Of a stretch of 64,000 nt of DNA, positions 6,909 to 15,573 are shown in pieces (within the stretch, counting starts at the first letter, position 1; every line of letters starts with the position of its first letter). Under the pieces are notes generated by a model. The model made no database searches, was not told where the DNA came from, and was given only the letters and a program-made list of their open reading frames with translations. The DNA comes from Micromonospora_J zhanjiangensis (lineage in GTDB: Bacteria > Actinomycetota > Actinomycetes > Mycobacteriales > Micromonosporaceae). The stretch spans positions 111,921 to 175,920 of the forward strand of contig NZ_JBHSBN010000014.1 of assembly GCF_042650605.1 (NCBI RefSeq), given 5' to 3'. The position numbers were made by a program, and so were the translations under genes.

Positions 6909-9116
6909 ATGGCAGGTGCATCCCCGCACTGGCGACCGACCCACCGCGCCGGCGTACGCCGCTGCCTGGCGGCGCTCGGCACTCTCATCCTGGGAGCGGT
7001 GGTGGTGCTGACCGGAGCCCAGCCGGCCGCGGCGGCGACCCCGTGGCTCACCGTGTCCGACGGGTTCGCGTCGTTCCGGGTCCCGGCCGCCGACCTGGAA
7101 AGCGCGCTCGGCACGGTGTCGAACGTCGTCGTCGAAGCGGACTTCGGTCCGTCCTTCGCCCTCGCGGACCTGGGCCTCGGACGGTCCGGGGACGCCTGGA
7201 CGTCCGTGATCGGCCCGCTGCGGCCGGGACTGTACCACTACCGGATCCGCGCCGACGGCACCAAGCTCCTCAAGGACCCGACCAACACCGGCGCGGTCAC
7301 CTCCGACCCGACCTGGAGCACGTTCCTCGTTTCGGGTGACGCCGCGAGCCTGCTCGCGGACGTGCCCGCCGGTCAGGGCGGGACCCTCGGCACCGTCAGC
7401 TACCCGGTCGGGCCACGGCAGACCCGGTCCGCCACCGTCTGGACCCCACCCGGCTACGACGCGCACCGGCACCGCCCGTACCCGGTGCTATACCTCCAGC
7501 AGGGCGCGGACGGCAGCCGTACCGACTGGCTCGACCTCGGACGCGCCCGGCAGATCCTCGAGAACCTCGCCGTGCGGGGGCGGATCGAACCCATGGTGGT
7601 CGTGCTGGGCGACGGCGACGGCCCCGACTTCCAGCCGGAACTGCGCGCCCTCGCGCGGGCCGTCCGGCGGGCGTACAACATCGCCGACGACCCCGCGCAC
7701 CGGGCGCTCGCCGGCGCGTCGGCCGGCGGAAGCCAGGTGCTGCGGCACGCCCTCACCCATCCCGGCGATTACGCCTACGTGGGCTCGTTCGCCGGCTCGC
7801 TGACCGACGAACACCTGCGGATCGACGGCCGGGCCGTCAACGCCGGGACCCGGCTGCTGCGCCTGTACACCGGCAACATGACCGACCCCGCGTACAACCC
7901 GACCTACCAAACCCTGCGCACGCTCGACCGGTCCCGGGTCCGGCACGACTTCGACGGGGTGAACCCGGACGACGGCCACACCTGGAACGCCTGGCGGGAG
8001 AATCTGGCGGACTTCCTGCCCCGGTTGTTCCGGCCCGTCCACGACCACGGTCCGAGCGCCGGCCACCTGCCGTTGACCCGGGAGTTCGCGACGCCGGCTC
8101 CGGGCAGCACGCCGACCCCGTGGCTCACCCGGGACGCCAACGGAGACACCTTCGCCACCGTCGAGACGGGCACCGAGTACGCGGGCGCGGGCCGGGTGAC
8201 CCTCTGGGGCAACTGGGCGCCCGGCGGAAGCTGGGTCAACGTTCCGCTCACCCGCAGCGGTGACCGGTGGCGGGGGACCGTGGGCCCGCTCAAGCCCTGG
8301 TTCTACTACTACAAGTTCATCGTCGACCTGGTGTCGAAGAAGGACACCGCGAACCCGACACACATCACCACGGAACCGACCTGGAGCACGTTCCTCGCCC
8401 CCGGACCGGCCGCCCACCCACTGACCGACGTCCCGGCCGGTCGGGGCGGCACGCTCACCACCCTGACCTACACCAGCACCGTGGTCGCGGCCGAACGCAC
8501 CGCGTACGTGTGGACACCGCCCGGCTACGACCCCGCCCGCGCGGAACCGTACCCGGTGCTGTACCTCCAACACGGCGGCGGCCAGAACTACACCGACTGG
8601 GTGGAGATGGGCCGCGCCAAGCAGATCCTCGACAACGGCTTCCGCGACGGGAAAATCGTGCCGATGGTCGTGGTGATGGGCAACGGCAACGTGCCGGACT
8701 TCGGGAAGGAGTTGCTGGACAACATCGTCCCGGCGGCCCGGGCCGCGTACCACATCTCGCACGACCCGGCGCGGCAGGCCCTCGCCGGCCTGTCGATGGG
8801 CGGGTTCCAGGCCCTCGACCTCCTCAAGACGCATCCGGGCGAGTTCGCCTACGTCGGCACGTTCTCCGCGGGCGTGTTCAACTCCACCGGCTTCGACGTC
8901 GCGGCGGTCAACCGCGGCACGAAGCTGCTGCGGATGTACACCGGCAACGTGACGGACTTCGTCTACCCCACCGTGTTGTCCACGATGGCGACCTTCGACA
9001 CCCTCGGAATCCGGTACGAATTCGCCGGGGTGACACAGGGCCCGCACGGCTGGGACGCGTGGCAGAAAAATCTCATCGACTTCGCGCCGCGGCTGTTCCG
9101 GTCCGACAGCACCTGA
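6909..9116 (+). CDS. Secreted esterase with two tandem esterase-D/enterochelin-esterase-like modules
   Basis: A 735-residue exported protein built from two copies of the same layout. After a Sec signal peptide (RCLAALGTLILGAVVVLTGA, cleavage near AAAAT) comes a beta-sandwich starting TPWLTVSDG, then a Fes-like alpha/beta hydrolase with nucleophile Ser271 in GASAGG and a late His in DGHTWNAW. The second copy starts TPWLTRDANG and has Ser629 in GLSMGG and His in GPHGWDAW. Both copies contain the conserved TVWTPPGYD or AYVWTPPGYD entry strand and a PMVVV strand. Such proteins act as feruloyl, acetyl-xylan or siderophore esterases; the substrate here is unknown. The ATG at 6909 follows a TTGAGG site. 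It is convergent with the MerR gene, 12 nt away. Confidence 0.85.
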   Translation: MAGASPHWRPTHRAGVRRCLAALGTLILGAVVVLTGAQPAAAATPWLTVSDGFASFRVPAADLESALGTVSNVVVEADFGPSFALADLGLGRSGDAWTSVIGPLRPGLYHYRIRADGTKLLKDPTNTGAVTSDPTWSTFLVSGDAASLLADVPAGQGGTLGTVSYPVGPRQTRSATVWTPPGYDAHRHRPYPVLYLQQGADGSRTDWLDLGRARQILENLAVRGRIEPMVVVLGDGDGPDFQPELRALARAVRRAYNIADDPAHRALAGASAGGSQVLRHALTHPGDYAYVGSFAGSLTDEHLRIDGRAVNAGTRLLRLYTGNMTDPAYNPTYQTLRTLDRSRVRHDFDGVNPDDGHTWNAWRENLADFLPRLFRPVHDHGPSAGHLPLTREFATPAPGSTPTPWLTRDANGDTFATVETGTEYAGAGRVTLWGNWAPGGSWVNVPLTRSGDRWRGTVGPLKPWFYYYKFIVDLVSKKDTANPTHITTEPTWSTFLAPGPAAHPLTDVPAGRGGTLTTLTYTSTVVAAERTAYVWTPPGYDPARAEPYPVLYLQHGGGQNYTDWVEMGRAKQILDNGFRDGKIVPMVVVMGNGNVPDFGKELLDNIVPAARAAYHISHDPARQALAGLSMGGFQALDLLKTHPGEFAYVGTFSAGVFNSTGFDVAAVNRGTKLLRMYTGNVTDFVYPTVLSTMATFDTLGIRYEFAGVTQGPHGWDAWQKNLIDFAPRLFRSDST

Positions 9117-9128
9117 CGGGACAGCCGG

Positions 9129-9911
9129 TCATGGAGAGCAGGGTGGGTCCACTCGTTTGAGTTCGGTCCAGCCGGTCCAGCCCCGCTCCTTGAGCAACTC
9201 GATCAGCCGACGGGCCGGCGGTACGGTGTCGAACACCAGGGTGTCCATCAGCGTGACCAGGGTCGGTTCGATGTCCGTGTCGTCGACGTAGTTCTCCCCC
9301 CGTTCGTCGACCAGTTGTGTGATGTAGACGGCCAGTTCCTCGGCCAGCTCGACCAGCAACGGGTCGTCGTCGGTCCGGTCGAGGGCCTGGCCGAGGGCGA
9401 AGTAGAAGCCGACGAACTGCGGGTCGTCGAGCTGCTCACACTTGCGCGCCATCCATTCCGGCACTCGTTCCGGTGAGCGCGCGACCAGCGGGATCCAGCC
9501 GTCGCGCTCGACCCGAACGATCCGTTCGTCGACCCCCAGCGCCCGCAGCCGGTCGAGGTGATCGACCACCATCGGGGGAAGCACCAGGTTGTCCCCGGCG
9601 GCCAGGTGTGCGATCCGCTCCCGATGCCGTTGCCGTTGCCGGATCTCCGCCCGTAGCCGCTTGTCGATGTCTGCGACCGCCGCGGCGAACTCCTCCTCGT
9701 CGGCCCGCAGCAGCTCCCGTATTCGCGCGAGTGGGACTCCGGCCTCGGCGAGGGTCCGGATCCTGATGAGATCGACCATGGCGGTGGCGTCGTACCTCCG
9801 GTAGCCGGAGTGGTCCCGCTCCGGTTCCGGTAGCAGCCCCTTGGCGTGGTAGTGCCTCACCGTACGAACCGTCACCCCGGCATACGACGCCAGCTCACCG
9901 ATGGTCAACAT
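9129..9911 (-). CDS. MerR-family transcriptional regulator
   Basis: A 260-residue MerR regulator. The winged helix-turn-helix is at residues 1-70 (LTIGELASYAGVTVRTVRHY, then GYRRYD), followed by the dimerisation helix (about 75-110) and a long all-alpha C-terminal effector region ending RLIELLKERGWTGW, unlike the short metal-binding tails of metal-sensing members. It therefore probably senses an organic ligand. It is the second gene of an operon behind an alpha/beta hydrolase (12 nt gap; GGAG ribosome site before its ATG). A perfect inverted repeat upstream of the hydrolase gene is the likely operator, so the operon is probably autoregulated. Confidence 0.92.
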   Translation of the reverse strand: MLTIGELASYAGVTVRTVRHYHAKGLLPEPERDHSGYRRYDATAMVDLIRIRTLAEAGVPLARIRELLRADEEEFAAAVADIDKRLRAEIRQRQRHRERIAHLAAGDNLVLPPMVVDHLDRLRALGVDERIVRVERDGWIPLVARSPERVPEWMARKCEQLDDPQFVGFYFALGQALDRTDDDPLLVELAEELAVYITQLVDERGENYVDDTDIEPTLVTLMDTLVFDTVPPARRLIELLKERGWTGWTELKRVDPPCSP

Positions 9912-9923
9912 TGCTTCAGTCTC

Positions 9924-10745
9924 CTACGGCGCGGTCACGGAGCCGGCTTGGCCGGCAGCGTCCCGGGTACCGCGGATGATCCGGGCGATCTCCGGGGCGT
10001 GGGTGAAGGGCAGCCGGTGGTCGGCGTCGAGCCAGAACGTGGCGATGCGCGGCTGCTCGCGCACGAGCCGCTCGACGCCGGCACGCCAGTTCTGATTGAG
10101 TTGCGGCGCCGGCCCTTCGCCGCTGTCGCCGGCCATCGAGGCCGACATGATCATGCTGATGGGCTGCTCGATCTTCCGGTATGGCTGAAGGATCCCCGAC
10201 CGGACCACATCGATCTCGACGTTCAGGTCAAAAATCTCCTGACCGGTGAGCAACACCTGGCGGGCGGTGCCCCGTAGGGATCCCTGCTGCGTTGCCAGCT
10301 CCTCCCACATCGCCAGAAACGCCGCCGCGTCAGCCTCGGTGATGAACGGGTCGGGCACCGGGTTCGCCCCGTCGATGAGAACGAGCCCGGCGACGGTGCC
10401 GGCATGCGCGGAGGCATAGTGCACGGCCAGGTCCGCGCCCAGCGAATAGCCCACGAGCAGGGGCGCCGAGGGCGGATCGAGGCGTTCCAGCTCCGCCATC
10501 ACGGCAACGAGATCGCTGAGGAAAGCCTCGAAGGAGTAGTCGTCGGCGGCGGTGGCGCGGCCATGGCCGCGCAGGTCGAAGGTCACCACGTCGTGGTCGT
10601 GCCGCAACAACTCGGTCAGCTCGCGCAGGTCTGCCTGTGTCGAGTTCAGCCCGGGACACAGGACCAGCGGCCGACCTCGGCCGCCGCGAGACACCGGGAT
10701 CGTGACGCCGTCGTGCTGGATCGTGAAATGCCGTACGTCGGTCAT
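9924..10745 (-). CDS. Alpha/beta hydrolase in a MerR-controlled operon
   Basis: A 273-residue cytoplasmic alpha/beta hydrolase. It shows a CPGLNST oxyanion region near residue 31, the FDLRGHGRA strand, the nucleophile elbow GYSLGAD (Ser near residue 99) and a C-terminal His in DADHRLPFTHAP. Compounds handled by such enzymes range from esters to lactones; the substrate is unknown. It is the first gene of an operon with the MerR regulator downstream, and its start lies about 20 nt from a perfect inverted repeat that fits a MerR operator. The ATG at 10745 has no clear ribosome site, so a nearly leaderless mRNA is possible. Confidence 0.88.
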   Translation of the reverse strand: MTDVRHFTIQHDGVTIPVSRGGRGRPLVLCPGLNSTQADLRELTELLRHDHDVVTFDLRGHGRATAADDYSFEAFLSDLVAVMAELERLDPPSAPLLVGYSLGADLAVHYASAHAGTVAGLVLIDGANPVPDPFITEADAAAFLAMWEELATQQGSLRGTARQVLLTGQEIFDLNVEIDVVRSGILQPYRKIEQPISMIMSASMAGDSGEGPAPQLNQNWRAGVERLVREQPRIATFWLDADHRLPFTHAPEIARIIRGTRDAAGQAGSVTAP

Positions 10746-10762
10746 GCCACCATGCTGAAAGG

Positions 10763-10783
10763 TTGACCCTGCGTCAGGGTCAA
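10763..10783. promoter_or_regulatory. Perfect inverted repeat, probable MerR operator
   Basis: TTGACCCTG is followed by a 3-nt gap and its exact reverse complement CAGGGTCAA. On the minus strand the outer TTGACC can serve as a -35 box with the dyad lying in the spacer, the arrangement used by MerR activators. The element lies 18 nt upstream of the hydrolase start in the operon that also encodes the MerR protein. Confidence 0.75.
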
Positions 10784-11035
10784 ACCGCCACGCCGCTCGT
10801 CAGCGCACCGCCTGGTCGCTCCGACGTGGTCGGCGTTACGGCGAGGGCTGTTGCGTGCGGCGAAGTCGAGGTGCTATTCACGTATAAAGGGCTGAATTGG
10901 AGTAAATCGGTGCACGGGCCGAGAGGCATGGTTGTCGCCGGAGGCACGGTATCTTGAGGTTGGTGGCCCGGCCACAACGTTCTGAAAGAACTATGTAACG
11001 GATTGAGGCGGATCTCCGTTGTTCAGGAGGTGTGT

Positions 11036-11602
11036 ATGACTGTCGAGATGGTCGCGCCGGCCTGGATGCACGAGCAGGTCACGGCCGAGCAGTACGCGAC
11101 CTGGACAGAAGAGCAGTGCGCGGGTATCGAGATCGTGGATGGGATGGTCCTCGTGAGTCCGAGTGCCTCCAAGCGACACAACCGCCTGGCCAGGATTCTG
11201 GCGAACGCCTTGGATGCTGCCGCGGGACCGGACTGGAACGCTGATACCGACTTCGATCTCCGGCTCCAGGACGTACCGCTGAACAACCGCCGTCCTGACG
11301 TGACGGTCTACCGGGCGGAGACCATCGATGTCACCCCGACCCGGCCCGAGCATGTGCTTCTTGTGGTCGAAGTGGTCTCTCCCGGCTCGGAGACGACCGA
11401 CCGGATCGTCAAGGCCGATCAGTACGCGAGGGCCGGAATTCAGTTCTACTGGCGGGTCGAGCAAGCCGCCACCGGGGCGCCCCTCGTCTACACATACGTT
11501 CTTGACCCGGCGACCAGACGCTACCGCGACGGCGAGATCTTCACCGGCGTCGTGAAGGTGACCGCGCCCTTTTTCGTCGAGGTGGACCTCGGCAAGAACT
11601 GA
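11036..11602 (+). CDS. Uma2-family (DUF820) putative restriction-fold endonuclease
   Basis: A 188-residue protein of the Uma2/DUF820 family, which has a PD-(D/E)xK nuclease fold and an uncertain biological role; such genes are abundant in actinobacteria and cyanobacteria. The motif residues are visible: Asp in RRPDVTVY (about residue 86), Glu in VLLVVEVVSP (about 110) and Lys in RIVKADQYARAGI (about 125). The N-terminal part MHEQVTAEQYATWTEEQCAGIEIVDGM matches the family entry. The ATG at 11036 has a strong AGGAGG site 5 nt upstream, which excludes the earlier in-frame ATG at 11003. It stands alone, convergent with the next gene. Confidence 0.9.
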   Translation: MTVEMVAPAWMHEQVTAEQYATWTEEQCAGIEIVDGMVLVSPSASKRHNRLARILANALDAAAGPDWNADTDFDLRLQDVPLNNRRPDVTVYRAETIDVTPTRPEHVLLVVEVVSPGSETTDRIVKADQYARAGIQFYWRVEQAATGAPLVYTYVLDPATRRYRDGEIFTGVVKVTAPFFVEVDLGKN

Positions 11603-11621
11603 CTTGTCCGCACCGGAGCCG

Positions 11622-12599
11622 TCAGCCGGTCAGAAGCGTCGCCGACCACGATATCGGCTCCGGCTCCTTGCGGCCGTTGCGCCGGGCGATCTCCACCAGT
11701 TGGGCCATGCCGCGATCGCTGAGAACCTCGATGTGCTCCTCCAGCAGGGCGCCGTCGGGGTCCAGGGCGTCATACCGTTCCCACTGCTCGGTGCGGAAGA
11801 GGAAAAGAGGCAACACAGTCGGGGACGCTGGCTCCTGGCCGCTGTCCGTGACGGCGGCCAGCGCCTCGGTGTCGCCCTCGACGGCGAGCAGGCACAGCCG
11901 CTCGCGGGCCGGGCCGGGGCCCAGCGCACGCAGCCGTTGGCGGCACACCTGCGCGACCGGCGCCGGGAATCTCCCGCCCGCGAGGCGCGCCAGCGTCGGC
12001 ACCAGGCTCGCCGGGTCGTAGCTGTCCAGCAGGTCGAGCCGTCCCTTCAGGATCGCGACGACGGCGAGCGCGGTGCGGTCCCTGCCAAGCGGAGCGGGCC
12101 GGCACAGATGGGGATTGTCCAACGCCAGGCCAAGGACCCCCCAGTACGGCGGGTCCTCGCCGGACAGGGCCTCCTCGAAGTCACCGAGTAGTACCGGATG
12201 GTCGGTGGCGCGCAACACGTCGGCCAGCGCCGCACGAATTTCGGGGTCGGGGAAGTCCCGCGCGGTCCGCAGCACCCGACCTCCGTTCGGCGGCGCCGTG
12301 ACCAGCCTCACCCGCGGCTCGTGCGGACAGTCCGGCGCGGACGCGAGCAGAAACCGCAACGCCGCCTTCGGCCGGTCGAACAATGCGGTCCAGATGCGGT
12401 TGGGCGCCGCCGGATCGCGGGTCCAGGCCCGAGCGAGGGCCACCTCGGCCATCGCCGAGACCCGTTGGTCCCGCGCGTCCGCCATCAGCCGGACCACCGT
12501 TTCGGTGTGGTGGTTTCTACGCCTCATCCGTCTACACAGGATCCATGCAGCAAGCCGTGCCGTTGGTCCGACGGTGCCTTCCGCCTTCCGCTCCAGCAT
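11622..12599 (-). CDS. Hypothetical helical-repeat protein, possibly truncated at its N-terminus
   Basis: A 325-residue all-alpha protein with HEAT/ARM-like character (for example RVSAMAEVALARAWTRDP, EIRAALADVLRATDHPVLL, TALAVVAILKGRLDLLDSYD). No signal peptide or membrane helix is seen and no catalytic motif is recognised. The start at 12599 is only 26 nt from the end of the degenerate transposase, and the first 20 residues look unlike the rest, so the original N-terminus may have been cut off by the element. Function unknown. Confidence 0.55.
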   Translation of the reverse strand: MLERKAEGTVGPTARLAAWILCRRMRRRNHHTETVVRLMADARDQRVSAMAEVALARAWTRDPAAPNRIWTALFDRPKAALRFLLASAPDCPHEPRVRLVTAPPNGGRVLRTARDFPDPEIRAALADVLRATDHPVLLGDFEEALSGEDPPYWGVLGLALDNPHLCRPAPLGRDRTALAVVAILKGRLDLLDSYDPASLVPTLARLAGGRFPAPVAQVCRQRLRALGPGPARERLCLLAVEGDTEALAAVTDSGQEPASPTVLPLFLFRTEQWERYDALDPDGALLEEHIEVLSDRGMAQLVEIARRNGRKEPEPISWSATLLTG

Positions 12600-12625
12600 T
12601 CCCTCATTGTCAGCCCTACGGGCAA

Positions 12626-13503
12626 TTAATACTGCAACCCAGGGTCGTCACTTTCGAGGCGTTTGGATTGTTTGCGGTAATGGGCGGCGCGGGCTTGGGC
12701 CTGGCGTCTGCGGCGCCATCGTGACCAGTGCAGGGCTTTGGTCATCACGGCACGTCCGCCTTGGGCGAGGCGGGCCATCAGGCGGCGGATCTCGTTGCTG
12801 CTGAGCGGGACAAACTCGTCTGCCTCGGGATCGTCGCCCCCTTTACCGCCTCGACGGTCGCGGCTCGTTCGGTGGCGCGGGTGACGACCAGGTGGGCCAG
12901 GGCCGCCATGGACAGCGTGATGTGGGCGTACCAGGCGTCGTAGCGGCGGACCTGGTAGTGGTCCAGGCCGGTCTCGTTCTTCGCGGTCTGGAACAGTTCC
13001 TCGATGGACCATCGGCTGCCGGCCACCCGGACCAGTTCCCGCAGCCGGGAGCCGCGTGGCCCGGAGCACACGTAGTAGGCGATGTCGGTCGGGTCGCAGA
13101 TCGAGCGGCGGGCCAGTACCCAGCCGCGCCGGTCGGTGCCGAAGTCACGGCGGATCGGGGTGGCTACCCAGTCGTAGACCCGTGGGCCGTGTGCGCCGTC
13201 GCCGGCGCTGCGGTGCTTCCACGCCCCGGCCGGGAGTTTGGCGATCATCTCATCGACCCGGCTGGTCGTGAGCAACCCGGCCGCGACCTGGTCGTGCTTG
13301 TCATAGCCGACGTGGTCGGTGATCTCCCCCTCGAGGGCGGACTCGAGGACCCGCTTGGTCAGCTGCTGCAGCAGCCCGCCCTCACCGGTCAGCTTCAGCC
13401 CGTCACCACGAGCCCGATCGACCAGCATCGCGATCAACTGCTCATCCGTGACCGCACCCACCGGCTCCACGGCCGGCTCTCCCACGGTGGTCTCGGTCGT
13501 CAT
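12626..13503 (-). pseudogene. Degenerate chimeric transposase: IS256-type N-terminus joined to IS701-type C-terminus
   Basis: Residues 1 to about 73 (MTTETTVGEPAVEPVG through GEITDHVGYDKHD) are the standard N-terminus of actinobacterial IS256 transposases. From about 13,285 downward the frame changes to an IS701/IS4-type DDE transposase (AGAWKHRSAGDGAHGPRVYD, then RWSIEELFQTAKNETGLDHY). The IS701 part lacks its N-terminal half with the first catalytic Asp. The main frame then shifts near 12,820-12,850, and the true C-terminus (FVPLSSNEIRRLM, then WSRWRRRRQAQARAAHYRK) continues in another frame to the stop at 12,626. Both source elements are therefore incomplete, and the product cannot be an active transposase. 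Confidence 0.8.
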
Positions 13504-13620
13504 CTGGCGTCTCTCCCTTGAACGGTCGATCAGCCGTTATTTGTACAGTCCCACACCCCTCACACCCGACCACATCGGACGAACCTGACCATTCAAGCTC
13601 TGTAAGGGATGGTTGTCGGA
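13504..13620. mobile_element. Probable IS256-side end of the degenerate element
   Basis: The stretch upstream of the chimeric transposase contains TTGTACAGTCCC near 13,541, a TGTACA-bearing motif of the kind seen at ends of actinobacterial IS256 elements. No matching inverted end was found on the far side, consistent with the IS256 copy having lost its 3' part. The exact boundary is not established. Confidence 0.3.
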
Positions 13621-13659
13621 GTCCGAGGTCGTCTGCACGGCTGACCGTGGTCGTCTGCA

Positions 13660-14937
13660 CTACGTCGATTGGGAGCCGGGCGGCGTGGGTGCATTGGTGA
13701 TCTTGGCCGCCCGGGCGTCGAGGTAGCGCTTCTCGGGAAGGCTCGTCGCGTAGCGGGCCGCGGTGCGGTAGCTGGCCCGGGCGTCTTGCCGCCGATTGGC
13801 CATCTCGAGCAGATGGGCACGTACGGAATGGAGCCGGTGATGGCGCGCCATCCGGTCGTCGGCTTCTAGGCTGGTGATGATGTCAAGGCCGGCATCGGGG
13901 CCATGGACCATGGCGACGGCGACGCTTCTGCTAAGGGTCGCCATCGGGTTGGGTGAGACCTGTTCAAGCAGCTCGTAGAGGGCGAGGATCTGCGGCCAGT
14001 CGGTGTCTTCGACCCGTCGGGCTTCGTCATGGACAGCGGCGATCGCCGCTTGGATCTGGTACGGTCCGAGCTGACGAGTGCGGGACAACGTTTCGGTGAC
14101 TAGTGCGGTGCCTTCGGCGATGAGGCTCTGGTCCCAGCGGCTACGGTCCTGCTCAGGCAGCGGAACGAGCGAGCCGTCGTCGCCAGTACGGGCGTCGCGG
14201 CGTGCTTCGGTCAGCAGCATCAGCGCCAGTAGTCCGGCCACCTCACCGTCGTCGGGAAGCAGCCGATGTAGTAGACGGGTCAGGTGCACCGCCTCGCCGG
14301 TCAGGTCATGGCGCTGTAGTTGGGGGCCGAAGGTGACGGTGTAGCCCTCGTTAAACATCAGGTAGAGGACGTGCAGCACCGCCTTTAGTCGTTCGGGACG
14401 TTCGGCCTCCGGCGGCAGCTGGAACGTCGCACCCGCCTTGCGGATGCTCTGTTTGGCCCGGCTGATGCGCTGTGCCATGGTCGCTTCGGGAACGAAGAAG
14501 GCGTGGGCGATGTCGGCGGTGCTCAGTCCGCCGACCGCCCGCAATGTCAACGCGATCTGCGACGGCGGCGACAGTGACGGGTGACAGCACAGGAACAACA
14601 GCGTCAGGCTGTCATCGTGCTCGTTGCCGGGCGGCTGATCGGCGGCGGCCGCCACGAGTAGGGACGGCGGGGTGGCGAGCAGGTCTGCGTCCTCACGCCG
14701 TCGACGCGCGGCGTCGCTGCGTACCCAGTCGGTGAACCGGCGTGTGGCGACGGTGACCAGCCACCCGTACGGGTTCTCGGGCACGCCCTGCTCGGGCCAT
14801 TGCGTGGCGGCGGCGAGCAGCGCCTCCTGGACGGCGTCCTCAGCGGAGTCGAACCCCCCGAAGCGGCGCATGAGCGCGCCGAGGACCTGCGGCGCCAGGT
14901 GGCGCAGCAGGTCCTCGAGTGGTTCCTTGCCGCTCAA
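13660..14937 (-). CDS. ECF42-type RNA polymerase sigma factor with C-terminal helical extension
   Basis: A 425-residue extracytoplasmic-function sigma factor of the large ECF42 type. Region 2 is seen as GFDSAEDAVQEALLAA, then WLVTVATRRFTDWVRSD, and region 4 as LTLRAVGGLSTADIAHAFFV with AQRISRAKQSIR. It is followed by about 230 residues of TPR-like extension containing LYLMFNEGY and ending in PEKRYLDARAAKI. ECF42 factors have no classical anti-sigma factor and are paired with DGPF/YCII proteins, as here. The start is a TTG that overlaps the YCII stop (TTGA), so translation is coupled. Transcription probably comes from the TGTCGA-type promoter upstream of YCII, implying autoregulation. Confidence 0.92.
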   Translation of the reverse strand: MSGKEPLEDLLRHLAPQVLGALMRRFGGFDSAEDAVQEALLAAATQWPEQGVPENPYGWLVTVATRRFTDWVRSDAARRRREDADLLATPPSLLVAAAADQPPGNEHDDSLTLLFLCCHPSLSPPSQIALTLRAVGGLSTADIAHAFFVPEATMAQRISRAKQSIRKAGATFQLPPEAERPERLKAVLHVLYLMFNEGYTVTFGPQLQRHDLTGEAVHLTRLLHRLLPDDGEVAGLLALMLLTEARRDARTGDDGSLVPLPEQDRSRWDQSLIAEGTALVTETLSRTRQLGPYQIQAAIAAVHDEARRVEDTDWPQILALYELLEQVSPNPMATLSRSVAVAMVHGPDAGLDIITSLEADDRMARHHRLHSVRAHLLEMANRRQDARASYRTAARYATSLPEKRYLDARAAKITNAPTPPGSQST

Positions 14938-15299
14938 ATCTCGTTCCCGGTGGCCTCGTGCAGGATCGGCCAGACCTCGACCGCGTTGAACGAGGCGAAC
15001 GGCAGTTCAGCGGCGATGTCCAAGGCGCGCTGCTCGCTTTCCACATCGATCAGGTACCAGCTGGCCAGGTACTCTTTGGCTTCCAGGTAAGGGCCGTCGG
15101 TTACGGCCGGCGCCCCGTTTCGCACCCGCACCGTCTTCGCCTGTGCCGCGTCGGCGTTTCCGTACGCGCCCAGCAACTCGCCGGTCTCCTTGAACTTGCG
15201 GTTGAACGCCTCCTGCTCGGCGATGGCCTTCTGGAACTCCTCGGCCGAGAACGACTCCCACAGCTCCTGGTTGCCGTAGATGGTGATCATGTACTTCAT
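14934..15299 (-). CDS. YCII/DGPF-family protein, partner of the ECF42 sigma factor
   Basis: A 121-residue YCII-related protein. It begins MKYMITIYGNQELWESFSAE and contains VTDGPYLEAKEYLASWYLID, where DGPY is the variant of the DGPF signature, followed by the EVWPI strand typical of the family. Its biochemical role is unknown, but it is the hallmark neighbour and target of ECF42 sigma factors. The ATG at 15299 follows a GAGGAAAG site. The stop overlaps the TTG start of the sigma gene. The upstream promoter (TGTCGA, 17 nt, CGAC) matches the ECF42 consensus. Confidence 0.9.
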   Translation of the reverse strand: MKYMITIYGNQELWESFSAEEFQKAIAEQEAFNRKFKETGELLGAYGNADAAQAKTVRVRNGAPAVTDGPYLEAKEYLASWYLIDVESEQRALDIAAELPFASFNAVEVWPILHEATGNEI

Positions 15300-15352
15300 G
15301 GTCGGCTTCTTTCCTCGACGAGCGTCCCCCGCTGGGCGCCCTTCGCTGGCTG

Positions 15353-15379
15353 GTCGGAGCCGACGGGTACACCTCGACA
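15353..15379 (-). promoter_or_regulatory. ECF42-type promoter of the YCII-sigma operon
   Basis: Reading the minus strand, TGTCGA (15379-15374) is followed by exactly 17 nt and CGAC (15356-15353). This fits the reported ECF42 pattern of TGTCGA at -35 and CG(A/T)C at -10. It would start transcription about 45 nt before the YCII gene. Confidence 0.75.
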
Positions 15380-15497
15380 TCCTCGACCAAGATTTTCTCA
15401 CGCTGACTTCCCGACGCTCCCGCTGGCGTGGTCGTCGCAGGTAGACGCGACGGATGAAGTCCACGCCGAGAGCTCGTGCCGAGAACTTTGACGGACG

Positions 15498-15524
15498 TGT
15501 CGAGGTTCTCGCGGCGGCTCCGAC
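15498..15524 (+). promoter_or_regulatory. ECF42-type promoter of the DoxX gene
   Basis: TGTCGA (15498-15503), 17 nt, then CGAC (15521-15524), the same boxes and spacing as on the opposite strand. It points toward the DoxX gene, with a predicted leader of about 43 nt. Confidence 0.72.
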
Positions 15525-15573
15525 TGGGTGGTGAAGGCCACGACGGCCACCCACCCTTAGAAGGGACAACGTC

